In this document: piece after piece, positions 10,547-22,362 of the stretch
Position numbering within the stretch: position 1 is the first letter of the stretch
How the letters are laid out: each line of letters opens with the position of its first letter
Assembly: GCA_930367215.1 (NCBI GenBank)
Contig: OV884058.1
Span: 173,582,478-173,646,477, forward strand
DNA: 64,000 nucleotides
Reading direction: 5' to 3'
DNA from: Pollenia angustigena
Lineage: Eukaryota > Arthropoda > Insecta > Diptera > Polleniidae
The notes under the pieces: generated by a model
Database searches by the model: none
Told to the model about the DNA's origin: nothing
The model's input: only the letters and a program-made list of their open reading frames with translations
Translations under genes and position numbers: made by a program

Positions 10547-10935
10547 ATGTATGTTAGGGTGGGTCGAAAAAAAAGTTGCGCCAGTCACCCCCTAGAATGA
10601 AAGATATGTCAATGAAGTTGCTAAAACAGGAAACAATTTTTTTTTTGCCACGCCCCAAAATACAGCACTTTTGGTTTTTTATATGTAGCGCTGCCATTTT
10701 AAGTCCGATCTCATCATATCGCATATCGTTGTTAATTTAATTTAATTTAATTCACTGCGAAAGTACTTGTAGGCATCTAAAAAAATTTAACATGTATCAA
10801 AATATTCATAATCAATTCGATATCAAAATTTTTAAGAAGCTTCAAGACTGATAAATGTGTTGTTTCTGCCTTTATTGGTTATACAACAAAAAACATGCAG
10901 TTGTATATTTTCGGTTTCCCTGGTCATATGTTTGT
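10547..10935 (+). repeat. Two adjacent dispersed repeat fragments
   Basis: 10547-10680 has the AGGGTGGGTCGA start seen inverted near 2680 (TCGACCCGCCCT). 10740-10925 matches 32565-32832 (shared words TTGTAGGCATC, TTTGTTTCTGCCTT and GGTTTCCCTGGT). No coding sequence is seen, and neither end structure is complete. Confidence 0.45.
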
Positions 10936-11915
10936 TTCGCCATATACCACTTCTTAGGCGTCTGAAAATGTAGCGTTTTTATTTGCCTGGATCTTCTATT
11001 GTTTTTTGAGATCTTGGTTGCTTGTTACAAGGCTGTTGCATTCCAAGACTTGTTCAATCGGCTTTTTGTTGACTGCTGACATTTCCTTGGTTCTTTTGAT
11101 ATGACTAGGGACTTTGAGTATTCCCTTGAAATATTGTTATTGAAAGATTCCACTGCCTTTTTATATCGAGAGAGAAGTCCATACAAGTTGTGTTCAGTTT
11201 CGGCTACAAAAACTACAGCATCTGCGCAACATATTTACCCTTGTCATAACTAGCGTAGGAGTATTTAGACGGAAATTTCTTTATACACGCTGTCATGATG
11301 AAAAAAAAACCAAATGACAGTTCTTGCAACAAATACGCCAACCACGTTAAACTTTTTTGTACAAGATTTGTAAACAGTGTCGTAGTTGTTATCGTGTTTG
11401 CTAACCACGATACAAATTTTAAAAACCGACTTTCGCCACAAAACCGCTTACTACTATAAGGGTGGATATCTTAAATTCGCTGCACCTTTCGCCTTCCCGA
11501 TAATGGAGTTCATTATGACGTTGAATAGGATTGGGCTTAGGCTGCCATCCTGTTTAATTCCCAAAGTTATATGTACCTTGTCCTATACCTGTACAAAGTC
11601 TCTATACCAGAAAGAAGCTTATACGGGGACTAAATATATATGGGAAATTATGGACCATCATTTTCAACAGGCTTGGTCCTTATGACAATGTACCGCATAC
11701 TATCAAATTATCTCTAAAAAGCGACCTGTCCTTTGCGCACAAGGTTTACATAGATAGCCGGCCAGCCGGAAGGGCAGACATCGTTCGATCTACTAAAAAA
11801 AGTGGTTCTGAACCGATCGGTATACTTAAAGGTACACACACACAAACCACAAAACGCGTAATATCTTTTCGAATGTTGTAGATATAAATAACATTTAAAT
11901 GATCTCGGCATTCCT
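10936..11915. other. Gene-free stretch with a dispersed-repeat fragment
   Basis: I see no recognisable gene. 11700-11830 carries the GCGCACAAGGTTTACATAGA and CGATCGGTATACTT words of the dispersed repeat. The 99-residue open frame at 11386-11685 resembles no family I know and is probably chance. Confidence 0.4.
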
Positions 11916-12040
11916 TACAGCGAAGCCGGTTTGTAACGGGTTAACTGTAAATAAATCATTGTGGAAAGCTGATCGTTTCAATCACCAGTTTTATATGCGT
12001 TAAATAAATCACTTCCGTAAGTCTTTTTAGTTTTGAGGCT
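11916..12040. repeat. Degraded relative of the MITE at 3154
   Basis: CAGCGAAGCCGGTTTGTAAC resembles the MITE end at 3154. GGAAAGCTGATCGTT and CTTCCGTAAGTC resemble its interior in inverted order. Only part is recognisable. Confidence 0.35.
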
Positions 12041-12129
12041 TTTTGTAATGTCAGATAGCCAGAAGATAGTCAGATAGCTAGAAGGTGCAGTATAAGGTGG
12101 TCATGGACTTTATTTCTTTCCTGAATGAT

Positions 12130-12305
12130 GATACATCTGCTCTGGAACTGTTCCGAGTCAGGTACTCACAGATATAAACTTCTTGGGGAACCCATTTTGG
12201 ATCCAATCGAAATGTATGCTTCGTACGTAGCCAATTTGTCATTGTAAAAATCGTAGCTGCACAGAGGATCGCAGTGCTTACGGCCTCTATCTATTTATCT
12301 AGTCT
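12130..12305 (+). repeat. Retroelement or SINE 3'-end-like fragment
   Basis: The stretch ends GCTGCACAGAGGATCGCAG, then TGCTTACGGCCTCT and short ATCT repeats. Similar endings occur at 44830-44905 (GATCCGTTGGG, GGTGCTTATGGCCTTCT) and 63040-63080 (GGATCCTTTGAG, GGTGGTTATGGCTTTT). The shared ending and simple-repeat tail suggest one retroposed family, identity unknown. Confidence 0.35.
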
Positions 12306-13254
12306 ATTTTGCACCTATGATATGTTTTATTTAAGAATAAAAAAAATTTTACTTCACAACTGTATGCAAATTTTGCTTTAAATGCAAGGTCATTCCACCT
12401 TATCGACCATTTCTTTAAAAAAAACTGGCTATTACATCAACATGTACTTTCATATTTCTTTATGTATATTTAAATTAATGATTGTTTTAAAAACTGTTTT
12501 AAACATAAACAAACAAACATTCTTTATTTTATACTCATATTTTTTTTAAATCTTAATATTTAGGTCGTTAAATTTAATTTAAATTGTCGAACACACATGT
12601 TTGTCCCACAAATATAAAATTTTATGATTCTGTTCTTGCAGCGTTACACTGAGTCATGATGAATGAATTTTCAACAACTTTTTTTTATTTATTTTTCTTG
12701 AAATTTCTTCTATTCAAGTTGTATGAACATTAATTTAAATTTAATTAAACTTTATAGACTTTTTTTATGACTTATTGCATTTTTCAATTTTTTAAGAACT
12801 TTTTGCTGTTAAATTCAAAATTTTTCTTTTCACTTTTTGAATTGATTTTCAATTTCAATTTTATTCTTAAACTTTTGTTTTGATATTATTTTTTGAAATA
12901 GGATTTTTATTTATTTTGCTTTTTGTTATAGTTTTTGTACCGTTTGACCTCCGCCGTTAGACTAAATTGTAGAAAATTGTGACTAACAACTGGTTGTTGT
13001 ATGAGAAAAATAGAAAATTAAAAAAAAAACAATGTCCACAAATACACATATACACAATGGAACTCACGTACACACACTATCAAAAATAACCTTATAATTT
13101 TGCAAACTCATATACACTCAAACCCTTCATTGTAGTGGTTGGTACCCTGTAGTTTTTTTCGTGACAATTTACTACAAAAGTGGCAGTACTATACACTGTA
13201 GACTGGTTATAAAACTATCCACATTGATCCTATACTCGGAAGACTGGTTCTAAA

Positions 13255-14009
13255 CCGTGATGCCAACTTTTTGAGAGCAAAAAGCACTTTACAATTTATA
13301 AAAGGCACTATTTAGAGCAAAAAAAAAAAAAAAAAGGCGTAAAAAAGCACTAAGCCATTTTAACAATTTAATTAAACACAAAATAAGTTACATTCGGCTG
13401 TGCCGAATATTATATTCCTCCAAAATTTAAAAAAAGGCGACGGCGTTGATGGGGACCATTTTCATTTAAGATTAAATAATAAATTTATTTACATTTGTGT
13501 ATAAACATTTGTATTATTATTATCTTCAATAAAAATAATATAATCCAAATCATTTAAATCATCATCAGCTGAGTTTGAATTGGCCTTAAAACAGTTTTAA
13601 AGTAATACAGTGTGAGCTTGATTTTCGTTATTCGAAAAAATCTGGAATGTTGCAATTACCTAAAATTTGCAATGACCGACCATTGCTTATAAAACTTAAT
13701 GACAGCCTAAAGTTTAATAAAAATCCTTATCTTTTATCGTTTATAGAAATCTTAATTAAAATCGTGCAAAGTTTAATAACACAATTGGCATATGATATCC
13801 AATTATTCTAAAATTTACAAATTGCTAGGTAGTCTAGCTCAAACTAAATCATCCTCTATATAATCGTTGTTTTAAAAAATGGTTTAAAAAATAAAAATTG
13901 TAAAAGTTAGTGCTTTTTTCTTAGTTTGGCACTATGGATAAAATTTTGGCGTTTTGAGGCATCAAAAAGCACCATAAATAGTGCCTAAAGCACTAAGTTG
14001 GCATCACTG
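13255..14009. mobile_element. 755-bp non-autonomous hAT element
   Basis: The ends are CCGTGATGCCAACTT (left, one base off the expected CAGTG) and AAGTTGGCATCACTG (right). The 8-bp duplication GTTCTAAA lies at 13247-13254 and 14010-14017, the hAT hallmark. The interior shares blocks with 55917-57734 (AAAAAGCACTAAGCCATTTT, GAGTTTGAATTGGCC, TTTTGGCGTTTTGAG), where transposase-like coding remains. It is therefore a deletion derivative of that element. An A16 run lies at 13319-13336. Confidence 0.85.
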
Positions 14010-14119
14010 GTTCTAAAACATTGGCATATTTTACTGTCTCTTTGTGCTGGCACTTAGCTGTCTTTTGTGTCGCAGATGGTGGATAGTAAAAAATGTATGT
14101 CATTGAGCATTTTGTTCAT

Positions 14120-14123
<4 letters not shown>

Positions 14124-14154
<31 letters not shown>
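14124..14154 (+). repeat. GA microsatellite
   Basis: About 15 uninterrupted GA dinucleotides. The open frame that crosses it is not a gene candidate. Confidence 0.9.
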
Positions 14155-14158
<4 letters not shown>

Positions 14159-16767
14159 GAACGTATGACAACACGTTCAGAAAAGCAGATTAATGGTTGG
14201 AGACAGCTAAGGGTAAGCCAAGAAGAACCGGCTTATGAACTGTCTTTTTGTGGCCTCTTAGTGACAATTTACCCCCTCGTAGTACATCCCTTTGTTAAAG
14301 TGGCCAGTCATATGGCTAGCATTCGGACCGTTTGTGTCATAATGGGGCTAGTATTATAACCAGCTCGGAGACAGCCACATGAACTACAGGGTGTTGTGTA
14401 CGGTTTAACCGTTTTGTTGAGTGTATTGGTAGAGTTTTTTGTTTACGTGTCTCGTTTGCATGCATGTCAGAATAATTGCTTAGTAGGAGGGCGGGATGAA
14501 AAGTGGCAAAGGACACTATTTTTTAAGAAAAGAATATACAGTTGAGTCCCGATAATTCGTAATCGCAAGGGCCCGGCCATTTCTTACGAATTATAGGGGT
14601 TTTCGATTTAGCGGGGCTTCGATTTAACGGGGTTAAAATAAAATAAACACGAATAAACGGGGTTTTTCAATTTATTTACTAAAACGATACAAAAAACTTA
14701 AAAAACAATTGTTAAAAATAAAATATATAAAAATTACACGCAAAGAAAAAACATGGCTGATACAATCAGAATCGCAAACTATCATTAATGTTTGTGGTTA
14801 TGATTGTGTCAAACACGTCTTAAGTAACAATATATGTTCAGACATAATGTTATAGCTAATTATTGTCTCAAACATATTGTTATGTTCAGAAGAAAAACGC
14901 AAACGATTATTCAAACCATGGGGTCGATTCTGGTTCTGTGAAACTGTGAAATGAAAAAAAACTTTTCATTTTCGTTTTCATAAGAACTTTTCATATTATC
15001 ATTTCACAACTACAGAAATTGCGATTCCCGTTCTTTTAATGAAAAAGTGTTTCATTCCATTGTAGCCGTGAAACTTTTGTAACTATGTTAATAAAATTTA
15101 AAAGTCAAATGCAGATATCGAAGCTTAGCAAATTTGAACAGGCGGTAAGCCGCAAATGAGTTTTTTTTTGACTGATTAAGCCGCATGTATTTATTTATTG
15201 CTGAATGCTTTCTAGCCATGTTTTATCCATTTTTATTCGATTTTTTAGTTAAAAATATTAAGTATTACTTACAATAAGAATGCATATACTATACTTAGGC
15301 ATATTATTGTAAATACATTTCATATCCACTGTACATAATATACTTTGTTTATAAAAAATATTTTTAATAAATTTTTTTAATTGTAGAAAATATTCATAAA
15401 ATGAGTATTGTAATTTGATTTTTTAAATCAATCAAACCTTTGAATTTTTTTTTTTTTTTTTTATTAATTTTGTTTAACAAATTTAATTTCGTATAAATGT
15501 TCTTTCATTAATAATTGGTGAACCCGACGTGATAATTACGCAAAACCTCTATAAATGCAATGGAAGTTTCCTAGTATGAAAACTTAATATCTATTGATCG
15601 TCTCAAACCTGGAATTTTTGTAAATGATAATTTACAGGAACAAAGTTTAAACAATGAAAACGTACAAAACTCTAAAACAAGGTCGAGCAGAAATATAAAC
15701 TTCCTAAACGATTTCAAGTCCATTAAGAGGGGAGTACTTGTTGGTACATTTTATATCCACGGTACAGAATATACTCCGTTTTTAAAAAATATTTTTAAAG
15801 TTTGTATAATTTTTTTAATTATAGAACATTTTCAAAAAATGCGTATTGTAATTTTGTTTTTCAAACCTTTTAATTTTAATATTAATTTTGTAAATTTTAT
15901 TTCTTATAAATCATGTAAAAACCACCCACCGAAAAATTAGAAAAAACAAGTAAGGGTGCTAGATTATACCCTTCACCATCTTTAAATATGTTTTCGGACG
16001 GGCATATTGCAAAAAAAAATTAAAAGCGATCAGAAAATGAGTTATTCCTGCCAGTTTGTAATTGAGCAGAAACTTTTGCAAGTAATTTTTGCTTAAGCTC
16101 GCGCAAGTGACGAAGTTATTCGATAATATTTTTTTTGCGCGATCGTCTGCCCGCTCCCTTTCACCAAATAAATTAATGGCAGTTAACATTGAGTAACACA
16201 ATAATTTTAGAATAAACATACCATCTGTGACAAGAATGTGACTATTCGTTTTTCTGGTCGTTTTTTTTTCAAAATATTAAGAACAAGAATCTATCCTTAC
16301 GATGCTGACAAATGACTATTAAAATACTGACATAAATAAAAGTAAAATCCTGAACAAATAAAAGGCCAAATAAAGATTAATTTATTAAAATATTGTTAAA
16401 TTATAAAACAACAATATTGTAGGCGGCTGTAAGTTTACTTTAAGACGCCGCTAAACTTATATTCTTCACCGCCGCGGCCGATGGTAATTACATATCTACT
16501 TTGTCTTCTAATCAAGTGCCAAACTATGCAAATACACAACTAAAAATTAATAAATTTAAAAAATGTCAGGATTAATTATTTATTTTATTAAATTTATGGA
16601 TATAAATCCTTAATAATAAATAATACATAATGACATTCTTAACGCAAAATTAGAGATATTAAGATTTTAAAAACACGATAATATTGCGTTAAATTACATA
16701 TATGTATGTATGTACATTAATCGAAAAATACAAAAAAATTAATGGATTTTTCGCAATAAATTCACGA

Positions 16768-17679
16768 GGTCTGTCTGCGTACACATATTTTGCGAAAAAT
16801 GTTGCAAAATGTTGTCTGCGTACTCCAAATCTCTTGCAGCGAGAGAGCCAAAAAGAGAATTTTTTGACAGTTGGAAGTTAGAGAACTTGCAAAATGTTAC
16901 TGGAGAAATTTCCGCTTGTAAGATTTTGCAAATAGTTTGAACAGCTGTTTGAATGAAATAGTTTTTGTGAAATAAAAATTGAAATTTAACAATGGCAGAG
17001 GAAAGTAGTTAGAATTGTGTTGATTTTTTACGTTTATAATAAATTATAATAAACAAAACATTTTACTTCATGCTAAAAACGTCTAAATATACAGTGCGAC
17101 CGTGGCGTAAGTGGAGTGGAGATGGCAGAACCGATAGAACCAGCAGAACTTTGTGGGACAAACTTTGCAATTGAAGAGGCGAGTATTTGAAATTGTGTTC
17201 CTGGCGAGCACTTCACATCCAAATTATTTTTCTCCGTTGTCAAGCTGTTGGAGGGCACTGTATTGGGCATTTCATTCTTTTTTTCCATTGTAAGCCGGCA
17301 CTATGTTGGGCAATGTAAGCAAAAGAAGTTTTATAAAAAACCCGACAAATAAAACTAAAAACTAAGAAGACATTGAATTTACCGAATTAATAACAGTGTA
17401 GTAAACAAGTTTTTTAATTTACAACACTTTTTAAGCTTCACTTTAATTAATAATTTTTTAATTTACCTCGAGAATTCAATTTTGCTTACACACATGCTAA
17501 AATTCTTTTGCTTTGTTATTTCAATTGTTTACACACCGATCAGCTGTTTTCTTGCAAAATTTCACTGGATACTGTCTGCGTACTTTTTGAGATTTTTTCA
17601 GCCGATAGAGTAATATTGGTCTTACTCTCCCAAAAAAATTTACTGAGTATTTGCTACTGGAAAAGTACCCAGACAGACC
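16768..17679. mobile_element. 0.9 kb element with GGTCTGTCTG ends (unit 1)
   Basis: GGTCTGTCTGCGTAC at the left and GTACCCAGACAGACC at the right are inverted with one mismatch. The point of insertion is proved by copy 1, where TTCACGATAAGC reads through (about 6751). Flanks CACGA and TACGA suggest a 4-5 bp duplication. CTGCGTAC is repeated just inside both ends. It contains a 71-codon open frame described separately. Confidence 0.65.
17073..17288 (-). CDS. Small open frame in the GGTCTGTCTG element, unrecognised
   Basis: The 71-codon frame has an ATG start and a TAG stop. It begins MEKKNEMPNTVPSNSL and is rich in Ser, Thr and Pro. I recognise no domain, signal peptide or membrane segment. 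It is less AT-rich than its surroundings, which could mean a captured host fragment, but there is no homology evidence. An exact duplicate lies at 20186-20401 in the second tandem unit. Chance is an equally good explanation. Confidence 0.15.
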   Translation of the reverse strand: MEKKNEMPNTVPSNSLTTEKNNLDVKCSPGTQFQILASSIAKFVPQSSAGSIGSAISTPLTPRSHCIFRRF

Positions 17680-18033
17680 TACGATAAGCAAGGGTAGATA
17701 AACTTTATTATAGCTTTACGTCAGTAATGTTATGTATATCATTAAAAATTTGCATTTTATTCGAATATATTGAGAGTTTTCACCGTTAAAATGAATGTGT
17801 AAAAATATGTCTTAAATGAAAAGTTTTTGACACTTCTTTGCATTTTTACACAGAACAAGAATCGTGTTACTGTGAAATTGTGAAAACAATTTGTTTCATT
17901 CCACTTGTTCTTTTCATATGCAAACATTGAATTTTATTTATCATTTTTTCACTCAACGAGAATCAGAAACTCTATGAAAATGTGAAAAAAGTTTTCATTT
18001 CACAGTTTCACAGAACCAGAATCGACCCCATGG

Positions 18034-21000
18034 GGGTCGATTCTGGTTCTGTGAAACTGTGAAATGAAAAAAAACTTTTCATTTTCGTTTTCATAAGAAC
18101 TTTTCATATTATCATTTCACAACTACAGAAATTGCGATTCCCGTTCTTTTAATGAAAAAGTGTTTCATTCCATTGTAGCCGTGAAACTTTTGTAACTATG
18201 TTAATAAAATTTAAAAGTCAAATGCAGATATCGAAGCTTAGCAAATTTGAACAGGCGGTAAGCCGCAAATGAGTTTTTTTTTGACTGATTAAGCCGCATG
18301 TATTTATTTATTGCTGAATGCTTTCTAGCCATGTTTTATCCATTTTTATTCGATTTTTTAGTTAAAAATATTAAGTATTACTTACAATAAGAATGCATAT
18401 ACTATACTTAGGCATATTATTGTAAATACATTTCATATCCACTGTACATAATATACTTTGTTTATAAAAAATATTTTTAATAAATTTTTTTAATTGTAGA
18501 AAATATTCATAAAATGAGTATTGTAATTTGATTTTTTAAATCAATCAAACCTTTGAATTTTTTTTTTTTTTTTTTATTAATTTTGTTTAACAAATTTAAT
18601 TTCGTATAAATGTTCTTTCATTAATAATTGGTGAACCCGACGTGATAATTACGCAAAACCTCTATAAATGCAATGGAAGTTTCCTAGTATGAAAACTTAA
18701 TATCTATTGATCGTCTCAAACCTGGAATTTTTGTAAATGATAATTTACAGGAACAATGTTTAAACAATGAAAACGTACAAAACTCTAAAACAAGGTCGAG
18801 CAGAAATATAAACTTCCTAAACGATTTCAAGTCCATTAAGAGGGGAGTACTTGTTGGTACATTTTATATCCACGGTACAGAATATACTCCGTTTTTAAAA
18901 AATATTTTTAAAGTTTGTATAATTTTTTTAATTATAGAACATTTTCAAAAAATGCGTATTGTAATTTTGTTTTTCAAACCTTTTAATTTTAATATTAATT
19001 TTGTAAATTTTATTTCTTATAAATCATGTAAAAACCACCCACCGAAAAATTAGAAAAAACAAGTAAGGGTGCTAGATTATACCCTTCACCATCTTTAAAT
19101 ATGTTTTCGGACGGGCATATTGCAAAAAAAAATTAAAAGCGATCAGAAAATGAGTTATTCCTGCCAGTTTGTAATTGAGCAGAAACTTTTGCAAGTAATT
19201 TTTGCTTAAGCTCGCGCAAGTGACGAAGTTATTCGATAATATTTTTTTTGCGCGATCGTCTGCCCGCTCCCTTTCACCAAATAAATTAATGGCAGTTAAC
19301 ATTGAGTAACACAATAATTTTAGAATAAACATACCATCTGTGACAAGAATGTGACTATTCGTTTTTCTGGTCGTTTTTTTTTCAAAATATTAAGAACAAG
19401 AATCTATCCTTACGATGCTGACAAATGACTATTAAAATACTGACATAAATAAAAGTAAAATCCTGAACAAATAAAAGGCCAAATAAAGATTAATTTATTA
19501 AAATATTGTTAAATTATAAAACAACAATATTGTAGGCGGCTGTAAGTTTACTTTAAGACGCCGCTAAACTTATATTCTTCACCGCCGCGGCGGATGGTAA
19601 TTACATATCTACTTTGTCTTCTAATCAAGTGCCAAACTATGCAAATACACAACTAAAAATTAATAAATTTAAAAAATGTCAGGATTAATTATTTATTTTA
19701 TTAAATTTATGGATATAAATCCTTAATAATAAATAATACATAATGACATTCTTAACGCAAAATTAGAGATATTAAGATTTTAAAAACACGATAATATTGC
19801 GTTAAATTACATATATGTATGTATGTACATTAATCGAAAAATACAAAAAAATTAATGGATTTTTCGCAATAAATTCACGAGGTCTGTCTGCGTACACATA
19901 TTTTGCGAAAAATGTTGCAAAATGTTGTCTGCGTACTCCAAATCTCTTGCAGCGAGAGAGCCAAAAAGAGAATTTTTTGACAGTTGGAAGTTAGAGAACT
20001 TGCAAAATGTTACTGGAGAAATTTCCGCTTGTAAGATTTTGCAAATAGTTTGAACAGCTGTTTGAATGAAATAGTTTTTGTGAAATAAAAATTGAAATTT
20101 AACAATGGCAGAGGAAAGTAGTTAGAATTGTGTTGATTTTTTACGTTTATAATAAATTATAATAAACAAAACATTTTACTTCATGCTAAAAACGTCTAAA
20201 TATACAGTGCGACCGTGGCGTAAGTGGAGTGGAGATGGCAGAACCGATAGAACCAGCAGAACTTTGTGGGACAAACTTTGCAATTGAAGAGGCGAGTATT
20301 TGAAATTGTGTTCCTGGCGAGCACTTCACATCCAAATTATTTTTCTCCGTTGTCAAGCTGTTGGAGGGCACTGTATTGGGCATTTCATTCTTTTTTTCCA
20401 TTGTAAGCCGGCACTATGTTGGGCAATGTAAGCAAAAGAAGTTTTATAAAAAACCCGACAAATAAAACTAAAAACTAAGAAGACATTGAATTTACCGAAT
20501 TAATAACAGTGTAGTAAACAAGTTTTTTAATTTACAACACTTTTTAAGCTTCACTTTAATTAATAATTTTTTAATTTACCTCGAGAATTCAATTTTGCTT
20601 ACACACATGCTAAAATTCTTTTGCTTTGTTATTTCAATTGTTTACACACCGATCAGCTGTTTTCTTGCAAAATTTCACTGGATACTGTCTGCGTACTTTT
20701 TGAGATTTTTTCAGCCGATAGAGTAATATTGGTCTTACTCTCCCAAAAAAATTTACTGAGTATTTGCTACTGGAAAAGTACCCAGACAGACCTACGATAA
20801 GCAAGGGTAGATAAACTTTATTATAGCTTTACGTCAGTAATGTTATGTATATCATTAAAAATTTGCATTTTATTCGAATATATTGAGAGTTTTCACCGTT
20901 AAAATGAATGTGTAAAAATATGTCTTAAATGAAAAGTTTTTGACACTTCTTTGCATTTTTACACAGAACAAGAATCGTGTTACTGTGAAATTGTGAAAAC

Positions 21001-21141
21001 AATTTGTTTCATTCCACTTGTTCTTTTCATATGCAAACATTGAATTTTATTTATCATTTTTTCACTCAACGAGAATCAGAAACTCTATGAAAATGTGAAA
21101 AAAGTTTTCATTTCACAGTTTCACAGAACCAGAATCGACCC
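18034..21141. mobile_element. GGGTCG-ended element, copy 4 (tandem unit 2)
   Basis: It is a near-perfect repeat of 14921-18028 at an offset of 3113 bases, including the nested 0.9 kb element. Differences I spotted by eye are an A/T change at about 15645 versus 18758, and C versus G in the GCCGCGGC block at about 16480 versus 19593. Five bases, CATGG, separate the units. The right flank is CCATG, matching the left flank of unit 1. Confidence 0.8.
19881..20792. mobile_element. 0.9 kb element with GGTCTGTCTG ends (unit 2)
   Basis: This is the duplicate of 16768-17679 in the second tandem unit, with the same ends and flanks and the same 71-codon frame at 20186-20401 on the minus strand. Confidence 0.65.
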
Positions 21142-22362
21142 CCATGTTTCTATATTTCCTAACACCATGCAACATGTCTATTTTAACATGTTATATGGTC
21201 GTCACAATAAAACCAATAAAATATTTAATATCAAGAATATATTTTTTATTATAAACACATATGTAATTTAAATACATATAAAGTATTTAAATATGTATAT
21301 TAAAAAATAACATTAAAAACATAAATTTAGCAGTTGTAAAAATAAAGTAAAGACAAACTTACTTTTTTTCTATTATAAAATCCACTATTTTAATACACTC
21401 TGCAACAGCAATTCCAAGACGGCTTCAATGTTGTAGGTTTTCTTGGCTGTTAGAAAGGCAACGTTATTGCATATTTATACTTGATTATAATTTTATATTA
21501 ATAACTTACCTGTTTCAATAAACTAATTTATTTTATAAGTTTTGCATCGCAGCATGGCCTTTTTCTCCCGAAAAACTTCTTAATTATTTTGTAATCATCC
21601 ATGTTTGCCGATTAACTGATGCTCGCGGACGAAGAAATTTTGTTTCTTTATAAACACACACTGTTGGTTTTAACAATAAATGTTTGCTCATTTAGATAAT
21701 GTATTTTAAAGCAAACAAAAATTATGGTATTAAACATACCTTTTGTGTGCAACTAGTATTATGATTTTAAATGTATAGTTGAAAATATATTTATTATAGC
21801 AGCATACATTTCTCATAATTTAATATGTTTAGCTAGATCAGAGTAACTTTTTAGGTGTTTTCATAAAATATGATTAAAGTGATTTTAAAAATGTTAAGGA
21901 CAAAAAATATTTTTTCAAATTATATTAGGACTATAATAAAATAATTAGGGTAAACATATAAGGCAAATATGAATAAAAATGGTCGTAGTGACCACGCAGT
22001 AATCATGTTTTTTCTCTGCGTGTATACATCAAAATTATTCATGTAACAAACTGATTTTAAGAAAATAAATCCACACACAAGCAAAAACCCACGCAAAAAT
22101 AAAATAGTGGTAAACAAAAAATCATTCTTTCCATGATTTTGTTGTTTTTATTACGAATTATAAGTGATAGTTAGCAAACAATTACGATTTATAAGAGGTA
22201 AAGAAGATTTTATTTGAAAAAAAAAAAATACGTATTAGCGAGGGGACCAAAATGTATGAAAATTTTACGAATTAACGAGATTTTTTCAAGGGACCGACAG
22301 CTTATTACGAATTATCGGGAATTACGATTTATCGGGGTACGAATTATCGGGATTTGACTGTA

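Larger units (their letters stand above)
14921..18028. mobile_element. GGGTCG-ended element, copy 3 (tandem unit 1)
   Basis: This is a complete 3.1 kb member with GGGTCGATTCTGG and CCAGAATCGACCC ends, inserted in CCATG. An identical-looking unit follows 3113 bases later. It holds one insertion (16768-17679), a dispersed-repeat scrap around 15948 (ACAAGTAAGGGTGCTAGATT), and no transposase. Long T runs occur near 15450. Confidence 0.8.
14737..22022. mobile_element. CACGC-ended element, interrupted by tandem elements
   Basis: The left end CACGCAAAGAAAAAACATGG is inverted at the right as ATGTTTTTTCTCTGCGTG. TA is duplicated (14735-14736 and 22023-22024). Another member is at 35966-37283 with the same ends and TA. 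The TA target suggests a Tc1/mariner-type transposase supplied elsewhere; no coding is present. Its own sequence is 14737-14920 and 21142-22022. Confidence 0.7.
14539..22360. mobile_element. Pogo-like element split by nested insertions
   Basis: The left piece 14539-14736 starts CAGTTGAGTCCCGATAATTC. The right piece 22025-22360 ends GAATTATCGGGATTTGACTG. TA lies on both sides. The two pieces join when compared with the uninterrupted copy at 4118-4621. Without the insertion it would be about 0.53 kb, a MITE. The right end has repeated CGATTTATCGGGG / GAATTATCGGGA words. Confidence 0.75.

Noticed and set aside
14093..14359. 88-residue open frame with an Arg-Glu run
   Set aside because: The Arg-Glu run is the GA microsatellite read in frame; the rest shows no domain.
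15959..16219. 86-residue frame, identical at 19072-19332
   Set aside because: The identity is explained by the tandem duplication of the host element. Related copies elsewhere do not keep the frame, so conservation is not evidence of coding.
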